A DNA stretch of 64,000 bases, from the NCBI GenBank assembly GCA_025667525.1, contig CM046877.1, positions 260,931,706-260,995,705 of the forward strand, given 5' to 3'. Each line of letters begins with the position of its first letter. Positions within the stretch are counted from its first letter, which is position 1. Below are positions 35,650-48,321 of the stretch, piece after piece. The position numbers and the translations under genes were made by a program. The notes beneath the pieces were generated by a model. The model saw only the letters and a program-made list of their open reading frames with translations. It made no database searches and was not told the origin of the DNA. Origin of the DNA: Glebionis coronaria. Its lineage: Eukaryota > Streptophyta > Magnoliopsida > Asterales > Asteraceae.

Positions 35650-36467
35650 CTAGGCATGTGGTGATCCACACGGCCTCTTGGATGGCGGTTCATCATCATC
35701 TTCCTCGGGTTCCTCATCGCTATCTCCTCGTCCACTTCATCCATCTTCCCCTTTCCTTTGTCATTCGGCCCACATTCAGTCGCCTTCTTCGTCCCTGACG
35801 TAGGCCCACACTCAACCGCTACATGATTTCCTACAGTGATACAAGCACCTCTGGCAGGTGGCTGGATCATGAAGTCATTAGCTTCCATTTCCAAGTCGTC
35901 CACAAATCTCCAATCTGGGGGCAATGATGCTCTCACTCGATGCTCCCAACTCTGCATCCTAGACAATCTCGCTTGATCTTCCCTAACTCGATCAAGACTG
36001 GCGCTCAAGTTCGCGATCATCGACCTTAGACTGTTGATATCACTCTTGTTTGCATTTCCATCATACTTAATTCTTGAAGTTCTTGCCAATAATCTTTGGT
36101 GTGCTCTTTCATTCTTGTCGAATCTGTCGATCACCCTTGATTCCACTATGTACCGCTCGAACATCGATTCATCCAATCTTCTCACAACACGCCGTACATC
36201 ATGATAAGCTCTTGGTCCGGGGCAGCAAACTCTTGAGATGCCCTGATGAAGAAAATTTGCGCTCGCTGCACCTTCGGATCTCCTGGGGATACCTGGTACA
36301 CCAACCAGATGAGAAGTACGTTGTGGGTAAATAGTTCTCCTTTGGTCAAGGTCCTGGGCTTGCACATTGTTTGCCTCGGTCTGTCCTTCAGCAGCTGTTC
36401 CAACATTTCCCCCTTCGTGACCCACGACGTAATCGTTTCCATTACCATTAGGCGGTACCTCGGCCAT
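35650..36467 (-). pseudogene. ORF0: extra coiled-coil/acidic ORF upstream of gag in element 3
   Basis: The frame is open to 35601 (304 codons from 36515); I prefer the start MAEVPPNGNGND at 36467, 17 codons in. I recognise no domain. Roughly: a Gly/Asn-rich head; a middle rich in Arg (YHDVRRVVRRLDESMFERY); a probable coiled coil (INSLRSMIANLSASLDRVRE); then DWRFVDDLEME. The last 30 codons look shifted: in the neighbouring frame the tail reads acidic residues then PPSKRPCGSPHA and a TAG at 35650-35652, far more like a designed end. So this copy probably has a 1-base shift near 35740. It could be a Gag-like or regulatory protein. Confidence 0.6.
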
Positions 36468-36845
36468 TCCTGCAATAACAGAGAATTTTGGAGGGTACGT
36501 AAGATAACTATACAATATTTATAAATACATGCATGCAAATGCAATACAAAGGTGGTACACATGCCCAAAATGCGATAATATGATGCTCATGCATGATTAA
36601 TACAAGAATTACGGTGTCGGGTATTCCACGTATAATTTCAATGTTTACATATAGTAATTTCCATATTTACGTAATAAATACCCACATATATACTTCAACT
36701 CAAAAGTATGCGTCAAATGCCATGAATACAAAAATAAACCTTACCGGAGCCATGCAGGATAGTTGTGTGCGCTTGGACAATTTCTTACGACACCAAAAGT
36801 TATAGTTTAGGAATTTTCAAGACGACCTAGTTCTCTATAACTCAT
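36468..36845 (-). other. Element 3 untranslated leader
   Basis: The part nearest the primer site (36741-36862) is strongly similar to 55620-55742 in element 5, including ggagccatgcaggatagttg. No coding frame. Confidence 0.7.
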
Positions 36846-36860
36846 AGCTCTGATTACCAA
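36846..36860 (-). other. Primer-binding site of element 3 (iMet-like)
   Basis: On the - strand TTGGTAATCAGAGCT resembles the iMet complement TGGTATCAGAGC with one extra A. Confidence 0.75.
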
Positions 36861-36862
36861 TC

Positions 36863-39659
36863 TCTAACACCTCACCAAATGCTATGCGCAGCGGAACTAC
36901 AACATTTGGGTGCTAGGCAGTTATCATCGCACACAAGATATATCGAACGACTCCAAAGAGACGTCAAATTTAAACTTAGATAAAAAATTGATAAAAATGT
37001 ACTTGTCTACGGTTTTCCAACCCCAAATGATACAACAGAGTTTTGCGTTTTCGGTCCCCATGAATCTCAACCCCAAAAGTTACAGTTTTCACAACAACAT
37101 GACATCAAAGTTAAAAATGTTTAAGTAATAACGGGAGGAAAAACAAGTAGACTCCAAGCTCCACACACAACATCCATCCAATGCACGCTCCATGCTACAC
37201 TTCAGCGGTTACCTGAAACACATGCTAAATTTGGTCAACGAAAACGTTGAGTGGAATTCATAGGTTTTACAATTCATTTTGAACATATGTGAAATAAAAC
37301 CCATTCACGATCATTCATAGACTTGTCGATCAAACAATCTATATTCAAGATACTGACAATTGTGTTTAAGCTCATGACACTAAACCGTTAACTCAATCAC
37401 CCGCGTAATAATTACCGGCGTGATTTAGATGAAACCAGTGCCCCTACTAAGGCATCAGTTGCAATTATACCTTATCTCTTATCACAAATTATCCGTCCGC
37501 AGGGGGTATCAACGTACTAGCCCTCGTCTCGGATAGGGTAGTCAACCCCGTAGTACTATCACTTTGTATAAGCGGCTATTTCTAATCCATGCTAGGACTA
37601 AACAATAGTTAACAGTTCATGAATTTAGGGCCTTTTGCAACTAGGTACTCAACACAATTTCAAAGGCAACATTCGGGTCCAACAATCATTCATGACATAT
37701 GTTCATTTTGAAAACTAGCATGCATTTCTCTCGCGGGTAAAACAGTTTGAAATAATAATAAGCGAGGCTATAAATTCACACCTTATATAACAAGTAGTCG
37801 ATAGTTCGAGAGACGGTCACTGACGACGATACGGATGCCCGGATAAATCAACACCTATCAAATCAAATAACGCGTAATGAGTAATCTCATTTTAAAAACC
37901 TTATGGTACTGTATAAAATACATACATATTAGTCACTTGTGACAATTACAACTCACGCCAAAACAAAACAACAAGTGTTACTCGTTTTATACCATTTGTC
38001 CTTATTATTAACGTTATCCATTTTTACTTGTTTTCGCCGATACTTACCAAAAGTACGGACTGTTTTACTATACTTAACCATTTTTATAAAATTTGAGAAA
38101 ATTCTCAAAAATACTTTAAGACCTGTAGAATTCACATATTTAATCCCAACAAAAGTTTTTTACTTCTACGACCCGTTACTCAACACTTTTCCAAAACTAC
38201 GTTTTTCTGACTGAAATTGTACTTTGACCAAGTCGGACTCATTTGACCCGTTTAAAATACTCCATTGACCCATTTGACACCTAAGTCCTATAATAGACTC
38301 AAATGTTCAGGTGTGAGACCAAAATTCAACCTTTGACCATTTACCAAACTAAACTTATAGTCCCCGGGATTTGACCTAAAACCAAGCATAATTTCGGATT
38401 ATGACGGTTTTCATCTCCCGGTACACGAATTTCAAAACGTCGTAACTTTTGACTCGTTAGGACTCGTAAGCTCTATCTTATACCAAATCGAAGCTAAGAA
38501 GATGCTCTACAACTCTATCCTAATCTCAAGACCTGTTTTTAAAATAACTTTTACAAAAACACCTTAAACTTTCTGCCTAAAATCAACTATACCAAAATCA
38601 TACCAACGCTCGTTTTCAAACCCATTTATCAACACTAGACATCATCCTAAGCATTCCTAATCATAACCAAACATCATTTTCAGTCCTAAACCCCTATTGA
38701 TCATCATTCTCATAAAACCAAAATCATAAAAACAAGCATGCAATAAGCTATACCCATCTAAAACATCTAAAAACATAAGATTAAACACAAACCCATGCTC
38801 AAAACATCAACCATCATGATCCCCCAAACACCCCCCCTTAGCCGTGGGGTTTGGGTGATCAAAACACCACAACCAAATTAATTTTGGTGGGTTTGTTAAG
38901 TGATTACACACCCATTTCACATGAATTAAACATGCAATTACCCAATTAACATCAAAAATAATTTTGAAAAATTCATTTGATTCTTGAAAAAAAAATATGA
39001 ATGCATGTTGGATTAAATTACATAGAAAGATGGGGAATGATTAAATTAGAGGTGGTCTAACCTTAGTTTTAATCAAAACCAAGTAAAAAAAAAAATTTAT
39101 GGGTGGTTTATGGTGGGTGAGGGTGGCCGTCGGCCTAAAGGAGAAAAGAGGGAGAGAGTGGAAATTTTTTTGAAGTGTTTTGTGTTGTGTGTGTTTTGTT
39201 TTTCATTTTGTAAAAATTCTAGGGACCCAATGTGCAATTTAAGCTTTCTTTTGGCCTTAAGCAAAAACGACTCTAAAACTTTACGGGATTGACTCACTAG
39301 TCATTTTAGAAAATTTTACGGGAGTCGGGAATCATCCCAAACACTCCAAAATACTTTTGGGATACTTTAAATGTACCCGGAAAGCAATAAAACTCACCCG
39401 ACTCGACTTAACACGAACCGTAAGTAAAATTCTCGAAAAATTACATTATCGATAAAACGTCAATAATTATAGAAATTTGGGCATCCATCTGGATCGTATT
39501 CGTCATCGTCCTTCTTAAATCGTCAATTGTCAAAATTATAACCTCGAACATCGGTTTCAACCAAAATACTAAAATATATAGCAATTAAAATTTATTAAAA
39601 ATTTCAAAAATAAGCGTAATTTAGGGTAATGTTAGTGACCTCGGTTCTAGGGTATCACA
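36863..39659 (-). repeat. 5' LTR of element 3
   Basis: 2,797 bp, about 98-99% like the 3' LTR by eye. The TGGAC duplication follows at 39660. Confidence 0.95.
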
Positions 39660-39664
39660 TGGAC
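39660..39664. repeat. Target-site duplication TGGAC, right copy (element 3)
   Basis: Identical to 27999-28003. Confidence 0.9.
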
Positions 39665-40720
39665 TGAACCCCAGTAGTGCATAATTAGTCACATAAATTA
39701 TTTTATTCTGTTAAGTTTTGACAATGACTTTTACTTATTTATGTTTCATGCATTCATGCATTTATATCATATGTCATCTGTTGCAGGAATTTTGACAATG
39801 TAATGGTTGGTACAGGACTGGCCCTATTTTGTCGCATGTGCTTTTATCGAAACTTTTAACTTTGGAACCGACCCATAGGCGTCCCCGCGCCCTGTCATAT
39901 TGTTTTGGGTAAACTGACCGTAGGCGTTTACGTTCGCACATAAAAGTTTTACAAACTGTATCATGCATTCATGCACTGTTTTCATGTATAAAACTTTTTC
40001 ATGATTATTGCATAAAAAAATTGTTTCATGTTTAGTTATCAGATGAATCATATCAATTTTGTTTTGTGAGTCGACCCCACTTGTTCACACCAGTGATTTT
40101 TTCAAATTTTATTTCATGACAGTCATATTTATTTCATGAACACTCATTAAATTTTCATGATCTTTATGTCGATTATGTTTTCATACTATCATGGTTAACT
40201 TCATTTTCATGTTGATTACGTTTTATGCTCCCTCATGATTAATTTCATTCCAAGATTTTTCATGATGATTTCATCTTCATGTTGAGTATGTCTTAGGTCT
40301 TCTTATGTTGATTATGTTCTCGTCATGTTGAGCCTTCCCTTATGCTAAACATTGAAGGATTTCATTAAATCCTGTTTTTATGACAGACATGGTTGGTTTT
40401 CATTAATCATGCTTTCATGATAATCATTGTTGAATTACATTTCACCACACTTTTGGGTGTTTTCCCTATGTAACCAGAATGATATCTATGCTGATATTGC
40501 TAGGCTATCATGATGATCAGTCCAGTTGGGTATTCAAACCGTTAATCAATTATTTCCCATAAAATCATGTTAGATGATCGACCCATATCGATCATTTCAT
40601 GTGCATTCCATGTGTACTTCACGTACCGTCTTCCATGTGTATTATACGTACCATAATCTGTGTGCATTTAACTTACAATACTCCATGAGTATTCACTAGT
40701 AGACTCTAAATCATCTCATG
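39665..40720 (+). other. Element 2 leader, part 2, with TTCATG-type repeats
   Basis: The first 320 bp align with element 1's leader (aggactggccc, ccgacccataggcgt). From about 40080 to 40470 the sequence is dominated by recurrent ttcatgttgattacgtttt-like words with no coding frame. Confidence 0.55.
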
Positions 40721-42900
40721 CGTATTCCACTTGTTGATGTTCTACAAGATGTGGATACCGCTCATAACTTAGAGATGTTACTAAATGTTGATTCTGTTGA
40801 TTATATGGAGACGGTACGAGATGTTGATGATGTTCTCAACCTGGAGATCCTAAAAGACGAAGACAAAGGCGTTAGATCGAAGCGGTCGGACGAGATGATG
40901 CTTCACCACCAGAGGATTTCCATCACAATCCATGTCCTTATTTTGTCATATGACACACTTTATCAAGTTGTCTTTCAGCCATATGAGTGGAAACCAGTAC
41001 TAGCCGGCCACTCATCTAAATGGTTACATGAATCACCGTCATGAGAATGACCGTCATGAAACTGACAGACAAGACAATAGTAACCACTACTATGAAAGCA
41101 ACTATACTAACAATCGCAATCGAAGCTCCGGCCACGGACGTGATCAGAAATACAAAGGATCAGTAGTCCAACCGATCCGCCAATTCTGGCATATTAACCT
41201 AATATTTGTTGTTCTATCCGTTTCACACCTAGAGACATGTCAAGACACCAGTCAAGACACATGTCATGCTTATATTTTCCAAGACACGAGTCAAGACACA
41301 TGACTCACGTCCAATTCTAGAACATACCTATGGAATTCAGGGTATCCTCCAAAGGGTATATCCATTTTGTGGTGCCATGTATTAATCAGGCAACAAGAAT
41401 TTCAGTACCATCGCCGGCGTATCAGTGAGATCTGTTACGATTGCTCGATAACACCTTCTTTCTTGCACCCATATTTCATATATTCATGACCATGAAGGAC
41501 GTCATTCGTATCCCAAATGCATACGAATGTTTCCTTCAGCCTAATAATGAGATCCAAGCTGCTAACGCATTACCTCGGACAGAAGCGAGCTGAATTTATC
41601 CTAATTATGGTCTATGAACAGCACACCATGCTACGATTCATGATTATGTACAGTAATGTTCAGGCTCCTGAATATATTCAGCATGATTTTCCATCAAGAA
41701 AATTTGTACAAATTATTTATGCTCTACAAGCACGTGTGTTGTTAGATATGATTGCTAAATATTGTAGCTGTCAGTTAAGACACGATCACTTAAGTCCTGT
41801 TACGCATAACCAGCGGATTATTCCAAAATCTTCCCATAGATTCTAGTAGAACACTCAAGGAGGAGGACGATTACATGAGATTATGTGTTGACCACCATCG
41901 ATGTAAACAAATCACCATTCATAACCGTTATTCTCATTCACGTATTGAAAACATGTCCAATCGACTTTAGGGTGTTAATCACTTTTCCAAAATTGGACTC
42001 ATGATCATGCTACCAATAGTGACGGGTGAAAGAGCAGGACATGCCCATGACTGCTATTCGTACACGACCCAGTCATGTTAGATTCATGATTTGTTTTAGC
42101 CTCATAAGTGCTCCAGCAGCATTATGGACTTAATAAATTGAGTTCCATGAACTCATAAACAAATTCATCAGTGTTTTCATCTATGCCAAACTAACCTCCT
42201 CTAAAGTCTGGAGAATAAAAGGAACACCATATTTGCACTATCTTGCAAATTCTACGATAGGAGAAATTTCACCTTGAAATTTTCCAATATAAATTCTGGT
42301 TGATTACAGTGACACGCTGAATCACACGGATTTCCACGGTTAATCATACCATGACTCAACTTATGCGTAAAGGATATAACCCTACACTACATTAGGTGTT
42401 TCAGAAAATCCTACGCTAAGAAAAGTCTAAATTCGGAGACTTAGAGTTTCGCAAACTCCTATGTATCAAGTTCTATGAAGCAAGATACAGTTACGTTCAT
42501 ATCTAAATACCTGTCATACCAACAGGCTAGGATAGAACACCAATAGACTAGGATGTTTTTCCACCATCAGAAATTGTGAACAGAAATGGGACAAGACCTC
42601 CATGGATTTTGGTTACCAGATTAACGCAAACTCAGGAGAAGCATGATGCTATCTGGGTTATTGCCAACAGTTTGATCAGGTCTGTAAAATCCTTACATCC
42701 GCAAGGATTTCAGAACCAACAGATTGATCGGAAATGTTCCAGCCAAGGCTCATCCGATCACTTGGTAATCCGCCAGCTATCGGGTCAGACAAAGGTTCGC
42801 ATTTGTGCTCCTTATTTACGTCTACGTTCTTGTTCTAAGTTCACGACTTGAAGCACGCTCACATTCATGACACTATTCATGTCCATGATCGTATCCTGGC
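40721..42900 (+). pseudogene. Element 2 gag-pol, badly decayed
   Basis: Collinear fragments match element 1: gag C-terminus at about 41020-41200 (NRNRSSGHGRDQKYKG); protease/linker at 41640-41740 (APEYIQHDFPSRKFVQII, where element 1 has [18 protein letters not shown]); RT start at about 41870-42000 (MRLCVDHH...ITIHNRY); and integrase at about 42576-42680 (KHDAIWVIANSL, where element 1 has [12 protein letters not shown]). The order is kept but much is deleted and no catalytic domain is complete. Confidence 0.75.
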
Positions 42901-43684
42901 TTACGATTTTATGTTCATTTTTCTTTCGGGAAGTTTTGCAAGAACTTGAGAGACCAGACTCACGTTTAGTATAGCTCTCTATCCTCAGACAGACGTTTCA
43001 CGTCACATTCCACATCTCACCTTGTAGCATTTGGCGTACCGCAGTTGTATTCCATTATCACGATATGTTTCACATGTCATGTTCATTCCACATTCGTCAT
43101 ATCACGTTCACGATATGTTACACGTATCATGGATCACGATAGGTTACTCATACTACACTCACCATACCTCCACGTATCACGTTCAAAAATTTTCAGGTAT
43201 CACGTTCAAAAATTTTCACGTACTACGTTTCAATATGTCTCGCGCATCGTTGCTAATTATCAGTTAATTTAGAGTGTTTTGCACGATAACGTTTCAGTTA
43301 CCCTTACACGTTAACTCTAATTTCCTCGATCGAATTCAGGGGATCTATCTTACGAAGATGACAAAGAACTCTTTGTGTTTTCAAGTCAAGGTCAGGAGGA
43401 CCAAGATTTATCATTTGTGTCAAGATCTTGTGAAGGAACCGTTCCAAGAGGGAAGCCACTTGGAAACGGACAAGATCAACCGGACTTCTTATCTGTTTTT
43501 CTGTTATCGATTAGATATGTCCTTTCAGTCACGTCACGTTCCATGTCCTTTCAGGACATGTCACGTTCCACTTTCCTTCTACCATGTCACCTGCATGTCC
43601 TTTTATCGTACATACCCTCTAAGTTTGATTCGGGTATGTTACTCTTTCAGCTTACGTTATCTATAATTCGGGGACGAATTATTC
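42901..43684 (+). other. Element 2 3' internal region, repetitive
   Basis: No domain recognised. From 43030 to 43260 recurrent words of the type cacgttcacgatatgttaca dominate, and from 43520 to 43600 ccatgtcctttcaggacatg-like words; this gives open frames that overlap each other and look like repeat artefacts. Confidence 0.5.
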
Positions 43685-43702
43685 TTTTTAAGGGGGAAGA
43701 GT
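43685..43702 (+). other. Polypurine tract of element 2
   Basis: The sequence ttttaagggggaagagt directly precedes the 3' LTR and is homologous to element 1's tract. Confidence 0.85.
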
Positions 43703-46700
43703 TGTAAAACTCGCATGCTTTTATCACGAACAGTACACTTATGATCGTACGTACAGGGTTAGAACTTTCCTTATATAACATGAACACGTATCATGAATAT
43801 TAATTACAAGAATTACGTACGTGTTATTACACGATAAGTAGTAAATACGTTTTAGTACACGATAATTATTAACATAGTAATTATAATCACGAACATAAAT
43901 TCATGAACATGAAATCACGAACATAAAATCATGAACATAAAATCACGAACAGATAATCATGTACTTACGTGTATTATTAATACGATGAATGTCGTACGTA
44001 CAAGTAATTATAATAACATGGATAATTAAGAATTATGTAACACGTAAACACGAATAATGAACACGATTATTTTCACGTATGTTAAATCGAACACGATAAG
44101 TCATTATATATAACCAAGGAAATTACGACGCTTTAAAAACGAATACTCGTAACTTTATTAGTCGTAAATTAACTAAAAAGGGTTTTGGGCAATTTTATAC
44201 CAAGAAGAGAAGGCCAGTTGGGCCGAATCCCATGAATTGGACCCAACCGAGTTTTATACAAAAAAAGGGACGGGGAATATATTTTATTTGGACACAAATT
44301 ACACAAAACCCTAGATCACATAAACAACGACTCTTTTGTTTTCTTCTGCCTCCAGCCGTCATTTTTTTTCTTTTGCCAACGATCCAAAGCCAAGAACCAA
44401 GATACACGAGGGCTATGATTCAAGAAAAAAAAAGGATTTACATTCGTTTTGATTTCATAAACTCTAACATGAAAGCAAGGTAACCCTAATCTCGTTTCTT
44501 CTATATATTTTGTTGTTAAATTGATCAAGAATCTAAGAACTCGATCTAAAAAATATTAGTTATACGTTAATACAAAGGGGGTGTAGTTTGTTGGATTGCT
44601 TCGTTCGTATGGCGTACAAACCGAGAGTCAAGAGACTCTCAGTGGCCTTTTGCTCCATCAGCCGCAAGCACCTGCTGTCAGCAGGGGTGCGTTTGGCTTA
44701 ACGGTGGAAACGTCAGCCAAACAGGGGAAAACCACTGGCTACGGCCAGTGGTGTGGTTGTTCTAGCAGTGGGAACCGAGAGCTTATGCTCTCGGTGGGAA
44801 TTCATTGCAAGCAGGGGAAATCGGCTGTTGCTGGTGGCAGCAATACAACTGCCAGGGGGAAACTGGCAGTAAGGGGGTGTTTGGTTTTTGATTTTCGACA
44901 GGATTAAGGGTGCGTTTGGTTGACAGTTTAAGGGCAGTTAAGGGGCTGTTTGGTTCGGCTTAAAAATAAAACACGGGTTTAGTCACGGGAACCTTTTATA
45001 CTAGTCACGTTTTATTCAAGCCAAATTATTTTCTAAAAAGTGACATTTTACAAGTTCTATTATTTTAGCATGGAATTAAATTAATTAAACCATGGTTATT
45101 AATTAATTTAATTTAACATGACTTAGGTTATTTAGATAAGAATACATGTTTAACCTAAGTATTTGATTTATTTAAATTAGACTATAGTATTAATTAATTA
45201 TTTAAACATGGGTATAATTAATTAATAAACACGACTTAGGTTATATTATTAATAGATAATAATACATGTTTCAACCTAAGTATTTGTACATTTATTTAAT
45301 TAAATCATGTTATATTTAACTAAATACTTTAACCTATAGTTTATTTATATGACATGAAATAATTTATAAACTATGCTAATTAGTTACATGACTTAGAATG
45401 TTAATCAGTAAACACTTAAGCTTATATTATTAGCTTAATAATCCAGCTTAATTCTATTTATGGGAACTTTCTATTTTTAGAAACTTATTTAATTAAGGCA
45501 GGTAATCTATTTATGGAAACTTTCTATTTTTATAAACTTATCTATTTTAAGCAGTAAATCTATTTTTGGAAACTTTCTATTTTTGGAAACTTTCTATTTT
45601 AGGAAACCTGCTTATTTTAGAAAGTTACTTATTATTACACAACAAGTATAATAATACAAGAAATACAAGAAATACTTAATCAGAATAGACAGAATACATG
45701 ATAAACACAGTATAAAGCTTAAATCAGTAAAACATGACATGAACATATAAAACAAGCTAAGACATGATATAAAACCAGTTACGTACTCAGTAATAAGATA
45801 CTTGTACACGTATGTATTTATGTAGCATTAGTGATACCGAAGTAGGACTCTCTTCCGTTCGTCTTCTTCGTTCACTAGACACAAGGTACGGATTTTCCGT
45901 CCTCTCAGTATGGACATTCTTCCTTATTAGGATTCCCCGTATGCAGCTAACTGTCTTCCCAGTATATGTTTTATATGTTTTGAATTGCTTATGTTTAATT
46001 AGATACCTAAAGCCATATACATGCATGACCAGTTTCACCTAGTTATGGAGGTACCATCACCATAACACTGGAGGCACCAGTGTTATAACTCCACCACGAC
46101 GGAGTGATAGATCGTGGCGTCCCTTCAGCTTTTAGCCATATTATTATCAGGTGGGGCGTATGGGTGCATCCTAGTTTACATGTTTTCAGCAGATTACTGA
46201 GGTGAATGTGGTGTGTGGCTTGCATCATTCACAAGGAGCTGATCCCTCCTACCCAGACTTATATTAATTAGAAGCAGCCCCTCTAATTTGCATGACGAGG
46301 TCACCCCTCTAAGTATTCATGCACGTTGATATTTCATGACCTATATTGGCTAAATGGTAAGACAGATAAACAATTTTTACAAGATAAACATAAGGCTTTT
46401 CAAACTATAAAACCAGTTTCATTAAGTTTTACCAGGTTTTCCAAGACTTATATATTTCCGCTGCTATATGTTTTACATGCTTATATTATTCATTTCATGC
46501 GTGTATATCCATGCACTGAGCGTTATGCTTAGCCGTTTTTCTTTCATGTTCCCAAAATGGCAGGTACCCAGGACTCGAGCATTTGGAGGACGTACATAGG
46601 ATGGCAGCTGCCATAGACTTCTTCCTTTGCCTTCATATACCTATGGTTGTTTAGTCATTTCTTATTTCCTTTAATTTATTATGTTTTTGGCTTATGTTTC

Positions 46701-46824
46701 AGAAACGATGTTTGATTCCGGTTTTCCCTATGGTCATGTATGTTTTAGTACATATTACCTTGCATGCTTTAATGACACGTCATAATTACGCGTAACGGTC
46801 CACTTATCAAAGTGGGGTGTTACA
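43703..46824 (+). repeat. 3' LTR of element 2
   Basis: 3,122 bp, similar throughout to 24653-27722. It carries the hairpin cluster (44650-44960) and minisatellite (45450-45620), and keeps a 55-bp block missing from the 5' LTR. Confidence 0.92.
44650..44960 (+). repeat. GC-rich hairpin cluster in the 3' LTR of element 2
   Basis: This is the second copy of the cluster at 25560-25870. One stem here is perfect (CCGAGAGC-TTAT-GCTCTCGG), where the 5' LTR has CCGAGATC-TTAT-GGTCTCAG; a wobble T-G pair is replaced by G-C. Confidence 0.75.
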
Positions 46825-46892
46825 TCATACTCATCACGTCACACATTGATATATCTAATTCGTGTTTGGTTAGTCGTGTGTATAGTCTTACA
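46825..46892 (+). repeat. 5' LTR of copia element 4, right part
   Basis: This is the continuation of 24373-24652 after element 2; it begins with the TCAT duplication and ends TCTTACA. Confidence 0.6.
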
Positions 46893-46894
46893 AG

Positions 46895-46907
46895 TGGTAT
46901 CGGAGCC
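46895..46907 (+). other. Primer-binding site of copia element 4
   Basis: TGGTATCGGAGCC, 2 nt after the LTR end, is the iMet-type primer site common in copia elements. Confidence 0.8.
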
Positions 46908-47806
46908 AAAGGATTCGTGGTTTGCGTTTTGATGTTTTTTGTGACTTTTTTCGTGTGGTTTAAAACTCTTAATTATTGCGGAAAAAGTGTCACAAAATCG
47001 TCTTTTCCGAGATCCATTTTTTCCAGTTCATATTCCGAAATCCTATTACATTCCGATATCTTTGATTAATTTTGGAATATACACATTCCGAAATCTTTGT
47101 CATATATTCCGAAATATAACTTTCCGAAATCTTTGTCTTATATTCCGAAATTTGACATTCCGAAATCTTGAATATTCTAAAATCTTTAATAATTTCGGAA
47201 TACACATTGCGAAATCTTGAGTACAAATTCTGAAATCTTGACTTGCATTTCACATTCCGAAATCTTTTCTTGAATACACATTCCAAAATCTTGACTTGCA
47301 TTCTGAAATCTTGTCTTGAATACATTCCGAAATCTTTACTTGCATCTCACATTCCGAAATCTTATCTTGGTGTAAAAAAATAAAAAAAATAAAAAAGATT
47401 TTTTGGCGGGAAAACCAGAGTAAAAAATAATTTTTCTTAGACCATTTTTAGGCCATTTTTCCTTCAAATTCAAATTTGGTTATGCGGAAAATTTTGGGCC
47501 AAAATTAAAAATTTCTAGACCAAATTTCAAATTTTTAGTCCAAAAAAAAAATTTATTCGAATTTTTTTCGGTTTTATTTTTAGGCAAAATTTTTCATTTT
47601 TCAAATTTTTTTCTCCATCATTAGAATCATATTCCTAGGTGATATTTAAAATTTGGCAATTCGGAAATTTTTGGTTTATTTTTTATCGGACTGAGGTATT
47701 TTTTGTCGGACTGGAAACTTTCGGAAAAGTTGGATTTTTGGATTTTTTGAGAATCCAAAACACGCTTTCTACGAATTGAGATCCTAGTATACACACGACT
47801 TATACA
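46908..47806 (+). repeat. Leader of copia element 4 with TTCCGAAATCTT repeats
   Basis: Between the primer site and gag, about 15 copies of acattccgaaatctt-like words occur from 47010 to 47370, spaced about 15-40 bp. A T/A-rich run follows (47370-47620). There is no credible frame; open frames across the repeat are by-products. Confidence 0.75.
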
Positions 47807-48316
47807 ATGACGTTTCAACAAGACATTCATGCTGCGGGTGTTGAGAATCGTGTTAGCACTGTCAGAAAGGAGAGGGATGCTGCCTATCTCCAGTCTCAAC
47901 TTCTTATAGCACAAAACGAAGAAGCAGGAATTCCACTTCTAGCTGAAGAGTTTTATCTCATGGAATCTATAGCAGAATATGATGAGGAGGAAGAGGTGAC
48001 TACCAACTCCATCTTGATGGCTAATTCGCAGCAAGCATCAACATCGGGAATTCAGGCTAACAGAGCTCATGTGTATGATTCAGACGGTTCCTCTGAGGTA
48101 CATCCACGTTTCAATGATTATGAGTTATATAATATGTCCAATCAGGAGGAAGAGTATATTGAGTCATTTGAGCCCTACACTGAGACACACGGGGTTCCAA
48201 CGAATAATAGCAATATTATTTCTAATGCACCCAGTGTGGACCTTAGTGGAGATCAAGTAGCCTAACCTACAAACCTTCCTGATGAGGCGCATGCATATTA
48301 TAAATCATTATTTGAT
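47807..48316 (+). pseudogene. Copia element 4 gag, first fragment
   Basis: The frame 47807-48265 (152 codons) starts MTFQQDIHAAG. It matches, from memory, a copia gag family of Asteraceae: KERDAAYLQSQLLIAQNEEAG, then LMANSQQASTSG and an acidic, Asn/Ser-rich tail. The N-terminal capsid part usual for the family is absent. A TAG at 48263 ends the frame, but coding similarity continues to the AAGCT site at 48317, where element 5 is inserted. Confidence 0.8.
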
Positions 48317-48321
48317 AAGCT
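48317..48321. repeat. Target-site duplication AAGCT, left copy (element 5)
   Basis: Identical to 58664-58668. Confidence 0.9.

Noticed and set aside
43031..43707. Several overlapping frames of 75-130 codons before the element 2 3' LTR
   Set aside because: They lie in a low-complexity word repeat, run in three frames at once and match no domain.
46987..47325. 77- and 111-codon frames on opposite strands
   Set aside because: They are translations of the TTCCGAAATCTT repeat.
47010..47370. CRISPR-like repeat array
   Set aside because: Spacing and repeat sequence are irregular, and the context is a plant copia leader.
47807..48265. Possible host gene
   Set aside because: Sequence and continuation after element 5 show it is copia gag.
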